From: Kiloniellaceae bacterium
GTDB taxonomy: Bacteria > Pseudomonadota > Alphaproteobacteria > Kiloniellales > Kiloniellaceae
Reading direction: 5' to 3'
Assembly: GCA_021776195.1 (NCBI GenBank)
Contig: JAJFGK010000015.1
Span: forward strand, 52,140-116,139
DNA length: 64,000 bases
The notes beneath the pieces are model-generated. The model saw nothing but the letters and a program-made list of their open reading frames with translations. It had not been told where the DNA came from and did not search any database. Below, piece after piece: positions 10,427-19,690 of the stretch; within the stretch, counting starts at the first letter, position 1; each line of letters starts with the position of its first letter. Both the position numbers and the translations under genes were made by a program.

Positions 10427-11499
10427 GCCGCGACGATGCCGTAGCGCGGCAGGATATCGTCGATCACGGCCAGGCGGTGGGCCTTGGCGGCGTCGTGGAA
10501 CAGCTTCCAGTCGCTGGTCAGGAAGGAGGGGTGATAGTCGAAGAGATCGTCGTCGCGGTCATTCGAGCGTCGGGTGCCCAGCGCCTTGTACTTCCAGGAG
10601 CCCTTGCCCTTGGCGATGTAGGTGACGCGCTCGCGCCCGAAGCCGAAGGCGTCGTTGGCGATCGCCGCCAGCCAGACATGGTGGCGCTTCTCGCCGTCCG
10701 GGTCGATGGTGGTCTTCAGCATCGATTTGATCAGCCTCTTGTTGGCCGCGTCGAGACCCGCGACGCGGGCTTTGGGGTCGCCCAGACGGTAGCGGCGAAA
10801 GGCCTTGCAGAGCGCATCGGCGGCGTTGGTGAAGTCAACCGTGTTGTTGCGCAGAATACGGCGATTCAGGCCGTCGGTGTAGGACCAGATGGCGTAGGGC
10901 TTGTCGGGGTTGGACAGCGCCTGGCCGTGACCCAGCTCGGGGATGTCGTCCTGGACGACACCCTTGAAGAAGTCGAACACCCGGTTCCTCAGGTCGCGGT
11001 CGGGTTCGCCGATCTGGTTCGTGATTTTCCTCACCTGGTTCACGTCATGGTCGACGCCGGCGAAGCCCTGATGGGCCCAGGTGTCGGCGAAGACGTGGGC
11101 GGTCACGCCCAGGCGATGCAGCCCATAGGGCTTGTCGCGTCCGGCAATGCAGTCGGCCACCATGTCCTGGGCGACCGGCGAGTTGGGCCGGCAGATCAGT
11201 TTTTCGATAAAGCCGCCGCTGGGGTTGGCGCCAGCTCGCTTGCCGCCGTTGCCGGGCAGGAAATGAAAGGGAATCCAGACCAGGTGGTTGGCCAGATCCT
11301 GGGTATTGCGGTAGTCCAGCATCTTGTGCGCGGTTGCCAGCCGGCGATAGAGCGCGCCGTTCTTGAAGCGCAGATATCCGTCGTTGGTGGCGTCGTCGAT
11401 GTATTGGGCGGCGTGGGCGACGATGCCGGCCTCGCGGCGCGGAAAACCGGCCAGCCGGGCGACCACATAGGTGACGCCGTGGTGAAAATCGATCTGCAT
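10423..11499 (-). CDS. DUF6765 family protein
   Basis: 358 residues from the ATG at 11499 (MQIDFHHGVTYV), the typical family opening; longer in-frame starts only add a low-complexity leader. His/Asp-rich conserved blocks such as IDFHH, AQYIDDATN, FHFLPGN, VFADTWAHQGF and a VDHDVN segment suggest a phospholipase C/S1-P1-nuclease-like metal site, but that is inference. Its stop overlaps the SH3-like gene. A perfect 8-bp-arm dyad lies ~100 bp upstream. Confidence 0.75.
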   Translation of the reverse strand: MQIDFHHGVTYVVARLAGFPRREAGIVAHAAQYIDDATNDGYLRFKNGALYRRLATAHKMLDYRNTQDLANHLVWIPFHFLPGNGGKRAGANPSGGFIEKLICRPNSPVAQDMVADCIAGRDKPYGLHRLGVTAHVFADTWAHQGFAGVDHDVNQVRKITNQIGEPDRDLRNRVFDFFKGVVQDDIPELGHGQALSNPDKPYAIWSYTDGLNRRILRNNTVDFTNAADALCKAFRRYRLGDPKARVAGLDAANKRLIKSMLKTTIDPDGEKRHHVWLAAIANDAFGFGRERVTYIAKGKGSWKYKALGTRRSNDRDDDLFDYHPSFLTSDWKLFHDAAKAHRLAVIDDILPRYGIVAA

Positions 11500-11596
11500 G
11501 GCTGAAGCTCCTTCGCGTTGTCCCCCGGGGTACGCGGCCCCCGACAGGCAGACTAACGCGAAAGAGTCATCGCCGCCACGCCCTCTGGCGGTCCCG

Positions 11597-11616
11597 CCTG
11601 TGACTGCTGTCACAGG
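11597..11616. promoter_or_regulatory. Perfect dyad containing TGTGA-N6-TCACA
   Basis: CCTGTGAC-TGCT-GTCACAGG, two perfect 8-bp arms around a 4-base loop. The inner part matches the CRP/FNR-type half sites TGTGA-N6-TCACA. It lies ~100 bp upstream of the DUF6765 start and 7 bp after the GST stop, so it could be an operator for the former or a U-tract-less terminator hairpin for the latter. Confidence 0.5.
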
Positions 11617-11623
11617 TGGATAG

Positions 11624-12259
11624 TTAGGCTTCCTTGATCTGGGGCGGTCCGGTTTCCCGCCAGCCCGGCACGTCGTCCAGACGCGCGGCCCAGGCGCGGA
11701 TCGCCGGATAGGGGTCGAGCGGCAACTCGATCTTGCGCCAAAAGCCAGCCGCGCAGGCGAGCGCGAAGTCGCCGAGGGTGACCGCGTCGCCGCAGATAAA
11801 GCTGCCCGTTTCGTCGAGCCGCTTTTCGAGAATCGTCGTGACCGCGTGAAAACCCGGGGTCGCGGCCTCGACGGCGGCTTCGTCGCCCTCGACCTGGCGC
11901 AGGACCGGTTTGAGAAAGCGTTCGACCAGAAAGGGGACCCAGGCGCGCATGAAATGACCCTGCGACCAGCAGAGCCAGCGGTCGACCTCGGCGCGTGCCT
12001 TCAGGTCCTTCGGATAGAGGCTCTCGGCTTCGAACCTGTCGGCGAGATAGGTCATGATGGCTTGGGATTCCCAAAGCTTGAAATCGCCATCGACCAGGGT
12101 CGGCACCAGGCCATTGGGGTTCAGCGCCAGATAGTTTTCGGTCTTGTGCTCGCCCTTGCGGATATCGAGCTCGACCTGCTCCACGGGGAGGTCCAGGTGG
12201 GCGACAACGGCCTCGGCCTTGCGGCTGTTGGGGGCGCCGCGAATGACATAGAGCTGCAT
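11624..12259 (-). CDS. Glutathione S-transferase family protein
   Basis: 211 residues. N-terminal thioredoxin-like domain (RGAPNSRKAEAVVAHLDL; NPNGLVPTLVDGDF with the cis-Pro; ESQAIMTYLAD binding the glutathione gamma-glutamyl group) and an all-helical C-terminal domain. Likely conjugates or reduces an electrophile in the cytosol. It is divergent from an HxlR regulator across a 101-bp spacer holding an HxlR-type dyad, so it is the best candidate target of that regulator. Confidence 0.9.
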   Translation of the reverse strand: MQLYVIRGAPNSRKAEAVVAHLDLPVEQVELDIRKGEHKTENYLALNPNGLVPTLVDGDFKLWESQAIMTYLADRFEAESLYPKDLKARAEVDRWLCWSQGHFMRAWVPFLVERFLKPVLRQVEGDEAAVEAATPGFHAVTTILEKRLDETGSFICGDAVTLGDFALACAAGFWRKIELPLDPYPAIRAWAARLDDVPGWRETGPPQIKEA

Positions 12260-12314
12260 GAATCTGTCCTTCCGGGTTACTGACGTGCGAATTGCAAGCG
12301 ACTGTGATGAAGAA

Positions 12315-12331
12315 GCTTGTGTTTTGCAAGT
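12315..12331. promoter_or_regulatory. Candidate HxlR operator
   Basis: GCTTG-TGTTTTG-CAAGT holds perfect CTTG/CAAG arms spaced by 7 bp, about 30 bp upstream of the HxlR ATG and between the two divergent genes. HxlR regulators often bind ACTTGC-type dyads in such positions. A further GCAAGC half site lies at about 12294. Confidence 0.45.
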
Positions 12332-12360
12332 CAGAAAATGATGTGCTAGCTCCTGAGATC

Positions 12361-12825
12361 ATGGTCAAGCAACGCCCGATCGCCGCCCCACGCCACGTTG
12401 GCGCCCCACGCTCCGTTGGCGCCAAGGCCCGAGCCACGCCGAAGGCAAAAGAGCGCCGCTCGAGTTGTCCGATCGCCGGCGCGCTGGATCTTCTGGGCGA
12501 CCGCTGGTCGCTGCTGGTGATCCGCGATGTGATGTTTCTCGATCACCACACCTATGGCGAATTGCTGGACTCGCCGGAGGGCATCGCCACCAACATCCTG
12601 ACCTCCCGCCTGCGCCGCCTGCAGGCCGAGGGCATTCTGGAGCGCCGGCTTTATCGGGAACGGCCGCCGCGCTACGCCTATCACCTGACCGAGAAGGGCG
12701 AGACCCTGCGGCCGGTGCTGCTGTCCCTTGGTAAGTGGGCGCTGACCCACCTTCCCGATACGGTCTTGTCGGACACCGTCAAACAACAGCTCGCGCGGGC
12801 CGACGGCAAGAACGCGGCGCCGTGA
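12361..12825 (+). CDS. HxlR family transcriptional regulator
   Basis: 154 residues from the ATG at 12361; two in-frame ATGs upstream would place the candidate operator inside the gene. The winged-helix core CPIAGALDLLGDRWSLLVIRDVMF includes the conserved Cys used by redox- or aldehyde-sensing HxlR proteins, followed by the recognition region (ATNILTSRLRRLQAEGILER). The N-terminal tail has an 18-bp tandem duplication (12385-12420). Probably controls the divergent GST gene. Its stop overlaps the next gene's GTG. Confidence 0.88.
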   Translation: MVKQRPIAAPRHVGAPRSVGAKARATPKAKERRSSCPIAGALDLLGDRWSLLVIRDVMFLDHHTYGELLDSPEGIATNILTSRLRRLQAEGILERRLYRERPPRYAYHLTEKGETLRPVLLSLGKWALTHLPDTVLSDTVKQQLARADGKNAAP

Positions 12826-14129
12826 CCGGCCGTCGCCGACGGCTTCTGGCCGTCGCGCTGTCCTTTGCGGTCCAAGTCCTGCCGCTGTTCAACGTCCATG
12901 CCGGCTGGCTGCCGCTGGCGGTCATGTGGGGCAGCCTTGTCGACCCTTCGCACTTCACCCTGGCGGCCCTGGCCACGGGCCTTCTCCTTCAGGGCCTGGC
13001 CGGGCTTCTCATCTACTGGCTCTTGGGGCGCTGGCGCTGGTGGAAAGCACTGATCCTGGCGGCGATGGTTCCAGTCTTTGCCGTCATCTCCAATCTGCTG
13101 TTGCTCTGGGTCGTGCCGCTGCTGGTGCTGGTCGGCCCCGACCGGGCGGAGGAAAGCGGTGAACTCAGAGCGCTCTGTGCCGTCCCCGACACGACCCTGG
13201 CCCAGGTGCGCTCCGGCACGGACCTCGCCATGGAACGGGCCGGCGAGGCCGTGGTGCTTCTCAGCGAGCCGCCGGGTCGCGGGCTTCTGACCATGCCGGA
13301 CTGCCAGGTCCGGCGTTTCGCCCTGGCCGGCCCCGGCCTCACCGTCCATCCCGTCGCGCGGGGCGGACAACTGCTGCAAACGGCAAGCGACGGCGGGCGT
13401 CAGTACTGGCGCCCCGGCCTCGCTGCACCACGCGACCTGCCGATCCCCGAAGGCACCCATTCCTGGGACCCAATCCTGAGCGACGACGGCCAGCACCTGG
13501 CCTGGACCGAGCGGCGGCAACTGGAAGGCGGCGAGGAAGGACCGAGCCATGAGATCGTGCTGCGCAATCTCGAGAGCGGCGTGCAGCGCCGGATCGGATT
13601 CTCCCCGACGGTCGGCTCCTCACACAGTCTGATCGGCGCGAGCGCGGCACTCGACCGTTTCACGCTGTCGCACGACCCCAACAGCGTCAGCCGGCTTGAC
13701 CGGTCGGGTGCCGTGACCTGGGGTCCCACGACCATCGTCGCGGTGGCCAGTATCAGGACCGACTTCCGCTGGATCGAGACCGGCTGGGTCGCCTGGGACG
13801 GTTACCGCGAAGAGGGCCGCTCGGAGATCGCCTGGTCCCACGACGGCAAGCAGGGTGGCCACCGTCTGCCGCGCGGGCGCGGGATCAATTCCCTGGCGGT
13901 CGACCCCGGGGGCCGCTTCATCGCCGTGGCGCAGCAGAGCAGCTATTCGATCGGCGATACGCCCGATGCGGTCTACGTCATCGACCTGCGCGACGGCCGG
14001 GAGGTCTATCGGCGCTTTCATCCCCGCTACTCGCGGCCGCGCCTGGCCTTCCTCGGGGCCGGCGTTCTGGCAATTTCCCTCGCCCGGGAGGGCCGCGCCT
14101 GGACCCGGGTTTACGCGCTGGCGGAATAG
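12822..14129 (+). CDS. Membrane protein with predicted periplasmic beta-propeller-like domain
   Basis: 435 residues from the GTG at 12822 (GTGA overlap with the HxlR stop). Three to four hydrophobic segments occupy the first ~110 residues; the remainder is beta-rich and resembles WD40/TolB-like propeller blades (SDDGQHLAWTERR, DPGGRFIAVAQQS, YVIDLRDGREVYR). I do not recognise the family. Coupling to the HxlR gene may be only positional. No catalytic motif is seen. Confidence 0.65.
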   Translation: MTGRRRRLLAVALSFAVQVLPLFNVHAGWLPLAVMWGSLVDPSHFTLAALATGLLLQGLAGLLIYWLLGRWRWWKALILAAMVPVFAVISNLLLLWVVPLLVLVGPDRAEESGELRALCAVPDTTLAQVRSGTDLAMERAGEAVVLLSEPPGRGLLTMPDCQVRRFALAGPGLTVHPVARGGQLLQTASDGGRQYWRPGLAAPRDLPIPEGTHSWDPILSDDGQHLAWTERRQLEGGEEGPSHEIVLRNLESGVQRRIGFSPTVGSSHSLIGASAALDRFTLSHDPNSVSRLDRSGAVTWGPTTIVAVASIRTDFRWIETGWVAWDGYREEGRSEIAWSHDGKQGGHRLPRGRGINSLAVDPGGRFIAVAQQSSYSIGDTPDAVYVIDLRDGREVYRRFHPRYSRPRLAFLGAGVLAISLAREGRAWTRVYALAE

Positions 14130-14166
14130 CGCTATTTCCTGGCCTCCCGGCGATGGAGGCAGGGCC

Positions 14167-15000
14167 ATGCCCAACGATCGTTTGAGCGATTTCGAGAAGA
14201 CCAACCGATCCCATTGGGACGAGGTCGCCGAACTGCACGCCCGTGACTCCACGACCTATCGCCGCAAGGCCTTTCTTGCCGGCGAGGCCATCCTGGACCC
14301 CATCGTCGCGGGCGAGATCGGTCCGGTCTCGGGCCTGCGGCTGCTTCATCTGCAATGCCACTTCGGCCTCGACACCCTGGCCCTGGCGCGCCTCGGCGCG
14401 CGCGTGCTCGGCATCGACTTCTCGCCGGTCGGCATTCGCCAGGCGCGCGAGCTCAGCGCCGAAAGCGGCGTGCCGGGCGACTTCGTCGAGTGCCGCCTTC
14501 AGGACGTCCCCGATCATGTGGAAGGCCCCTTCGACGCTGTCTTCACCTCCTGGGGCGCGATCTGCTGGCTCGACGACCTGGATCGCTGGGCCGAGGTCAT
14601 ATCCTGGGCCCTGAAGCCCGGCGGCACCTTCTATATGGCCGAGGGTCATCCGCTGGCCCAGGCTCTGGTCGAGCATCCCGGCGATGTGGCCAACCCGATC
14701 ATCGTCGGCCACCCCATGCTGACCCAGGACGAACCCATTGTCTGGGACACGAGCGAGGACTATGCCGATCCCAACGCCAAGGTGACGAACACGCGGACCT
14801 ACGACTGGAACCACGACCTGGGCACGATCGTGAGCCGGCTGATCGAGCACGGACTCCAGATCGAGTTTCTGCGCGAGCACCCCGTCATCCCCTGGCAGGC
14901 CTCCAAGGCGATGGTGAAGCAGGACGATTACTTCTATGGTTTTCCCGCGCACCTGCCGCCGGTACCCCTGAGCTTCTCGTTGCGGGCGCATAAAGCGTAA
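14167..15000 (+). CDS. Class I SAM-dependent methyltransferase
   Basis: 277 residues from the ATG at 14167, preceded by GGAGGCAGG. Motif I is LRLLHLQCHFGLDTL, atypical because the usual D/E-x-G-x-G reads LQCHFG, a variant seen in a known subset of class I methyltransferases. ARVLGIDFSP follows (acidic ribose-binding Asp), then FDAVFTSWGAICWL (motif IV) and LKPGGTFYM. The target is unknown. Confidence 0.87.
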   Translation: MPNDRLSDFEKTNRSHWDEVAELHARDSTTYRRKAFLAGEAILDPIVAGEIGPVSGLRLLHLQCHFGLDTLALARLGARVLGIDFSPVGIRQARELSAESGVPGDFVECRLQDVPDHVEGPFDAVFTSWGAICWLDDLDRWAEVISWALKPGGTFYMAEGHPLAQALVEHPGDVANPIIVGHPMLTQDEPIVWDTSEDYADPNAKVTNTRTYDWNHDLGTIVSRLIEHGLQIEFLREHPVIPWQASKAMVKQDDYFYGFPAHLPPVPLSFSLRAHKA

Positions 15001-15029
15001 TCGGGAGACTGCGACATGGACCTGATGCC

Positions 15030-15557
15030 ATGGACCTGAACAAGATACCCATCGGGCGCAATCCGCCCGCCGAAGTCAATGTCGTCATCGAGGTGCCGAT
15101 CGGCGGCGAACCCGTGAAGTACGAGCTCGACAAGGCCTCGGGCGCGATCTTCGTCGACCGCTTTCTGCACACCTCGATGCGCTACCCCTGCAACTATGGC
15201 TTCGTGCCCCACACGCTCTCGGCCGACGGCGACCCCGTGGACGTTCTGGTGGCGGCGCGCACGCCGGTGATCTCCGGCGCGGTGGTCCGGGCCCGGCCGG
15301 TCGGCGTTCTGATCATGGAGGACGAGGCCGGCCAGGACGAGAAGATCCTGGCGGTGCCGGCGGACGATCTCTTTCCCTACTACAAGGACATCGACTCCTA
15401 TCGCCAGCTCCCGCCGATCCTCTTGGAGCAGATCGCCCACTTCTTTGCCCACTACAAGGACCTGGAGCCCGACAAGTGGGTCAAGATCAAGGGCTGGGGC
15501 GACGCCGAGGAGGCCCAGCGCCTGGTCGAGGAGGGCATCGCGGCGGCGGAGGCCTGA
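15030..15557 (+). CDS. ppa: Inorganic pyrophosphatase
   Basis: 175 residues, family I soluble PPase. Hydrolyses PPi and pulls biosynthetic reactions forward. Shows YELDKASGAIFVDR, YPCNYGFVPHT, the signature DGDPVDVLV with metal-binding Asp residues, and a KDLEPDKWVK segment. A 14-bp duplication makes a second ATG (15016) closer to the GGGAGA ribosome site, but that ATG opens a 7-codon frame ending inside ppa; the ppa start at 15030 is fixed by the family N-terminus (MDLNKIPIG). Confidence 0.96.
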   Translation: MDLNKIPIGRNPPAEVNVVIEVPIGGEPVKYELDKASGAIFVDRFLHTSMRYPCNYGFVPHTLSADGDPVDVLVAARTPVISGAVVRARPVGVLIMEDEAGQDEKILAVPADDLFPYYKDIDSYRQLPPILLEQIAHFFAHYKDLEPDKWVKIKGWGDAEEAQRLVEEGIAAAEA

Positions 15558-15572
15558 GGTCTTCCGCTTTGC

Positions 15573-16754
15573 CTACTTGTAGGGGTCGGCGGCGTCGCGC
15601 AGGCCGTCGCCAAAGAAGTTGAAGGCCAGCACCACGGCGATGACCGGCGCCACCGGCAGCAAGAGCCAGGGATAGAGTACCACGACGCTGATATCCTGGG
15701 CCTCGTTCAGCAGCACCCCCCAGGAGGTCACCGGCGGGCGCAGGCCGAGGCCGAGCCACGACAGCGCGGTTTCCGCCAGGATCATCGAGGGCACCGCCAG
15801 GGTCGCCGAGGCGATCAGATGGCTGGTGAAGCTGGGCAGCAGGTGGCGGAAGATAATGCGCCGCGGCGAGGCGCCCATGAGCTGGGCCGCGGTGGTGAAG
15901 TCCTCCTCCCGCAGGGAGAGGATCTTGGAGCGCACGGCGCGCGCCAGCCCCGGCCAGTCGAGCAGCCCGAGGATTACCGAGAGCCCGACAAAGACCCCGA
16001 TCGGCGACCAGTTCGCCGGCAGCAGGGCCGAGAGCGTCATGAAGAGTGGGATCTCCGGGAAGGAGCGGATGATCTCGATCACCCGCTGCACGGCGTTGTC
16101 GACCAACCCGCCGTAGTAACCGGCGGCGCCGCCGATCAGAACCCCCAGCACGAAGGAAATGGTGACGCCGATCAGGCCGATGGTCAGCGAAATGCGCGCG
16201 CCGTAGAGGATTCGGCTCAAGACGTCCCGGCCGAGCCGGTCGGACCCGAGAAGAAAGAAGGTGGCGCGCCGATCCTCAGCCGGACAGACGAGATGGAAGG
16301 AGCCTTCCACCAGGCCCCAGAACTTGTACTTGTCGCCCAGGCAGAAGAAACGCAGCGGATAGACCTTCTTGGGGTTGACGGTATAGATCGGGCGCAGTGT
16401 CTCGGGATCGCGCTCGAACTTGTAGCCATAGACGAAGGGACCGACGAACTTGTCCCCGTCGAAGAGGTGGATGGCCTGGGGCGGCGCGTAGAGGCTGCGC
16501 CGGTCTTTGTGGTGCAGTTCATAGGGCGAGACGACCTCGGCGAAGAGCACCGTCACATAGAGCAGAATGAGAAAATAAAAGGAGAAGAGCGCCAGTTTGT
16601 GACGCTTGAACTTCCACCACATGATGCGCCACTGGGAAGCCTGGTAGTAGCGTTCCTGGTCCGGTGTCAGGGCGGTCACGGCATGGGGATCGAAGGGCGC
16701 CGGATTGACGTAGTGCTCCAGCCTGCCGTCCTGGTCGCGCTTGAGTTCGCTCAT
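15573..16754 (-). CDS. Oligopeptide-type ABC transporter permease (OppC/DppC/YejE-like)
   Basis: 393 residues from the ATG at 16754, which overlaps the upstream permease stop by 4 bp. An N-terminal cytoplasmic stretch, one helix (ALFSFYFLILLYVTVLFAE), then a ~110-residue extracytoplasmic insertion before LGSDRLGRDVLSRILYG, and the EAA loop that docks the ATPase (AAQLMGASPRRIIFRHLLP). The long insertion is typical of the YejE/large-peptide branch. Acts with the next two genes. Confidence 0.9.
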   Translation of the reverse strand: MSELKRDQDGRLEHYVNPAPFDPHAVTALTPDQERYYQASQWRIMWWKFKRHKLALFSFYFLILLYVTVLFAEVVSPYELHHKDRRSLYAPPQAIHLFDGDKFVGPFVYGYKFERDPETLRPIYTVNPKKVYPLRFFCLGDKYKFWGLVEGSFHLVCPAEDRRATFFLLGSDRLGRDVLSRILYGARISLTIGLIGVTISFVLGVLIGGAAGYYGGLVDNAVQRVIEIIRSFPEIPLFMTLSALLPANWSPIGVFVGLSVILGLLDWPGLARAVRSKILSLREEDFTTAAQLMGASPRRIIFRHLLPSFTSHLIASATLAVPSMILAETALSWLGLGLRPPVTSWGVLLNEAQDISVVVLYPWLLLPVAPVIAVVLAFNFFGDGLRDAADPYK

Positions 16755-17749
16755 TTGGTCGCCCCCCCGCCAAGACGAATCCGCGGGTCGAGCAGCGCCA
16801 GCGCGATATCGGAAAGGAAGACCCCAATCACCACCAGGGTCGCCTCGAACATCAAGAACGACCCGGCCAGGAACATGTCCTGACCCTTCAGGGCCGAGAG
16901 CAGGAGCGGCCCGGTGGTCGGCAGGTCGAGCACCACCGAGACCAGGACCGAGCCGGAAATCACCTGGGGCAGGATCATGCCGATGTCGGCGATGAAGGGA
17001 TTGAGGGCCAGGCGCAGGGGATACTTCAGCAGGATCTTCACGGGCGAGAGGCCCTTGGCGCGGCCGGTCACGACGTACTGCTTTTGCAGCTCGTCCAGCA
17101 GGTTGGCGCGCAGCCGGCGGATCATGCCGGCGGTGCCCGAGGTGCCGATGATGATGACCGGGACCCAAAGGTGCTCGAGGATCGAGCCGACCTTGGCCCA
17201 GGACCAGTCGGCATCGATGTACTCCGGCGCCATCAGGCCGCCGATCGAGGTGCCGAACCAGACGTTGGCGAAATAGAGCATGACCAGCGCCAAGAGGAAG
17301 TTCGGCGTCGCCAGTCCGAGAAAGCCGATGAAGGTCAGGGTGTAATCGCCCAGCGAGTACTGCCGCACCGCGGAATAGATGCCGATCGGAAAGGACAGGG
17401 CATAGGTGAAGAGAATCGTGGTGACCGAGATGACGAAGGAGAGCCAGATCCGCGAGCCGATGACATCGGCGACCGGCAACTGGTGCTCGAAAGAGAAACC
17501 GAGATCGCCATGCAGCAGGCCGGTGGCCCAGATGAGGTATTGCTCGGGCAGCGACTTGTCGAGGCCGTACTCTTTCTTCAAGAATTCGAGCCGCTCGTTG
17601 CTCATGGTCTCGCCCTGGGACGCGAGCTCGGCCATCAGGGTGTCAAGGTAGTCGCCGGGCGGTGCCTGGATGATGACAAAGACCAGGACGGAGATCACGA
17701 TCAGGGTCGGGATCATCATCATGAGGCGGTGGGCGGAATAGCGCAGCAT
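16751..17749 (-). CDS. Oligopeptide-type ABC transporter permease (OppB/DppB/YejB-like)
   Basis: 332 residues. Starts MLRYSAHRLMMMIPTLIVIS, the usual OppB opening, with GLDKSLPEQYLIWATG and an EAA loop (YVVTGRAKGLSPVKILLKYPLR). About six transmembrane helices. Begins 4 bp after the ATPase gene stop and overlaps the OppC-like gene by 4 bp. Confidence 0.92.
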   Translation of the reverse strand: MLRYSAHRLMMMIPTLIVISVLVFVIIQAPPGDYLDTLMAELASQGETMSNERLEFLKKEYGLDKSLPEQYLIWATGLLHGDLGFSFEHQLPVADVIGSRIWLSFVISVTTILFTYALSFPIGIYSAVRQYSLGDYTLTFIGFLGLATPNFLLALVMLYFANVWFGTSIGGLMAPEYIDADWSWAKVGSILEHLWVPVIIIGTSGTAGMIRRLRANLLDELQKQYVVTGRAKGLSPVKILLKYPLRLALNPFIADIGMILPQVISGSVLVSVVLDLPTTGPLLLSALKGQDMFLAGSFLMFEATLVVIGVFLSDIALALLDPRIRLGGGATK

Positions 17750-17753
17750 CGCC

Positions 17754-19676
17754 TCAGGCCCCCGCAGCTTGTGGCGCCGGCGCGCAGGGGGCTATGCGTG
17801 CCGCGCCCTCGGGATGGGCGCGCACGAAGTGGCCGGCGCCGAGGTCGAGCATGGCGAAGTCGTGGGCGCCGTCGATGGTGAAGGGCTCGGGCCAGGCCGT
17901 CGGCTCCGAGGCCTTGCCTTCCATCAGCGCGGTCAGATCGAGCCGGTGGTCGATGCTGGGCTCGGGCACGGCCGCGAGCAGCGCCTTGGTGTAGGGGTGG
18001 ACGGGATTGCGAAACAGGACTTCGCGCGGTGCCAGCTCGACCAGCCGGCCGCGGCACATGACCGCGATGCGGTCGGCGATGTAGTCGACCACGGCCAGGT
18101 TGTGGCTGATGAAGATGTAGGTGAGGCCCAGGCTTTCTCGCAGGTCCTTCAGCAGGTTCAGGATCTGCGCCTGGATCGAAACGTCGAGGGCCGAGACCGG
18201 CTCGTCGCAGACCAGGAGCTCGGGCTTCAGCGCCAGGGCGCGGGCGATGCCGATGCGCTGGCGCTGGCCACCGGAAAAGGAGTGCGGATAGCGCCGCAGG
18301 TGAAGCGGGCTCAAGCCGACCAGACGCAGCAGTTCCTCGGCCAGCGTGAAGCGCTCCTCGGGCGTCCCGACGCCGTGGATCAGCAGCGGCTCGGTGATGA
18401 TCTCGCCCACCGTCATGCGCGGGTTGAGCGACGAGAAGGGATCCTGGAAGATGAACTGGATACGCTTGCGGAAATCGACCAGCTCGTCGCCTTCAAGGCT
18501 CAAGAGGTCGAGTGGCGTGCCGCGGTCGTCGAAGGTCATGCTCCCCTCGTCGGGGCTCAGGGCGCGCAGGATCATCTTGGACAGCGTGGTCTTGCCGCAG
18601 CCGCTTTCGCCGACCAGCCCCAGGCATTCGCCGCGCCGGACCGTGAAGCTGACGTCATCGACCGCCAGCACCTGCTGACTTTCCTTGCCGCCGAACCAGC
18701 CCGACTTGCGGATCGCAAAGCGCTTTGTCAGGTGGTCGACGGCGAGCAGCGGCGGCTCGTCCGGGCCGGCCGGCGGGCGCTTGTGTTCGGAGGCCAGCAG
18801 TCCGCTATCGGCCTCCTGCTTGATCTCGCGAATCGGCACCAGGCGTTCGCCGGGTTCCATGTTGAAGCGCGGCACCGCGCGCAGCAAGGCCTTCAGGTAG
18901 GGGTGTTGCGGATCGCGGAAGATGTCTTCCAGGCAACCGCGCTCCATGATCTCGCCGTGGTACATGACCACGACCTCCTCGGCCACGTTGGCGACCACGC
19001 CGAGGTCGTGGGTGATGATCAGGACGGCCATCTGAAGCTGATTCTGAAGGTCGGCGATCAGCTTCAGAATCTGCGCCTGGATGGTGACGTCGAGCGCGGT
19101 GGTCGGCTCGTCGGCGATCAGGAGCGCTGGCCGGCAGATCAAGGCCATGGCGATCATCGCCCTTTGCCGCAGGCCGCCGGACAGCTCGAAGGGATAGGTC
19201 CGCAGCGCCTTGGCCGGATCGGGAAACCCGACCAGACGCAGCGTCTCGACCATGACCTCCTGGCCTTCGGCCTCGCCGATGTCGCGGTGCAGATGCAGCG
19301 CCTCGCCGATCTGATTGCCCACGGTGTGAACCGGCGAAAGCGAGGTCATGGGTTCTTGAAAGATGATCGAGATGCGGCTGCCGCGGATATCGCGCAGCTC
19401 CCGGGAATCGCGGTGCAGCTTGGCGATATCGACGATTTCGCCGTTCCTGGCCGGATCGGCGAAGAGGATCTCACCGGCGGCGATCGAGGCGCTTTTGGGC
19501 AGGATGCCCATGATCGCTTGCGAGATCACCGATTTGCCCGAGCCCGATTCGCCGACCAGGGCCAGGGTCTGGCCGGCACGAATCGAAAAGTCGACCCCCT
19601 TGACCGCCTCCAGGCGGCCCTCCGGCAGGTCGAAGGCAATGCGCAGCCCCTTGATTTGTAACAGCTCGCCGCTCAC
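17754..19676 (-). CDS. Fused two-domain ABC transporter ATPase (DppD-DppF/YejF type)
   Basis: 640 residues with two complete nucleotide-binding domains. Domain 1: Walker A GESGSGKS (~residues 40-47), signature [10 protein letters not shown], Walker [10 protein letters not shown]. Domain 2: Walker A GESGCGKT, signature [10 protein letters not shown], Walker [10 protein letters not shown]. Each is followed by the oligopeptide-ABC C-terminal extension (HPYLKALL and HPYTKALL). It energises the two downstream permeases. No substrate-binding protein gene is in the window. Confidence 0.95.
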   Translation of the reverse strand: MSGELLQIKGLRIAFDLPEGRLEAVKGVDFSIRAGQTLALVGESGSGKSVISQAIMGILPKSASIAAGEILFADPARNGEIVDIAKLHRDSRELRDIRGSRISIIFQEPMTSLSPVHTVGNQIGEALHLHRDIGEAEGQEVMVETLRLVGFPDPAKALRTYPFELSGGLRQRAMIAMALICRPALLIADEPTTALDVTIQAQILKLIADLQNQLQMAVLIITHDLGVVANVAEEVVVMYHGEIMERGCLEDIFRDPQHPYLKALLRAVPRFNMEPGERLVPIREIKQEADSGLLASEHKRPPAGPDEPPLLAVDHLTKRFAIRKSGWFGGKESQQVLAVDDVSFTVRRGECLGLVGESGCGKTTLSKMILRALSPDEGSMTFDDRGTPLDLLSLEGDELVDFRKRIQFIFQDPFSSLNPRMTVGEIITEPLLIHGVGTPEERFTLAEELLRLVGLSPLHLRRYPHSFSGGQRQRIGIARALALKPELLVCDEPVSALDVSIQAQILNLLKDLRESLGLTYIFISHNLAVVDYIADRIAVMCRGRLVELAPREVLFRNPVHPYTKALLAAVPEPSIDHRLDLTALMEGKASEPTAWPEPFTIDGAHDFAMLDLGAGHFVRAHPEGAARIAPCAPAPQAAGA

Positions 19677-19690
19677 ACCGCCCCCCGTCC

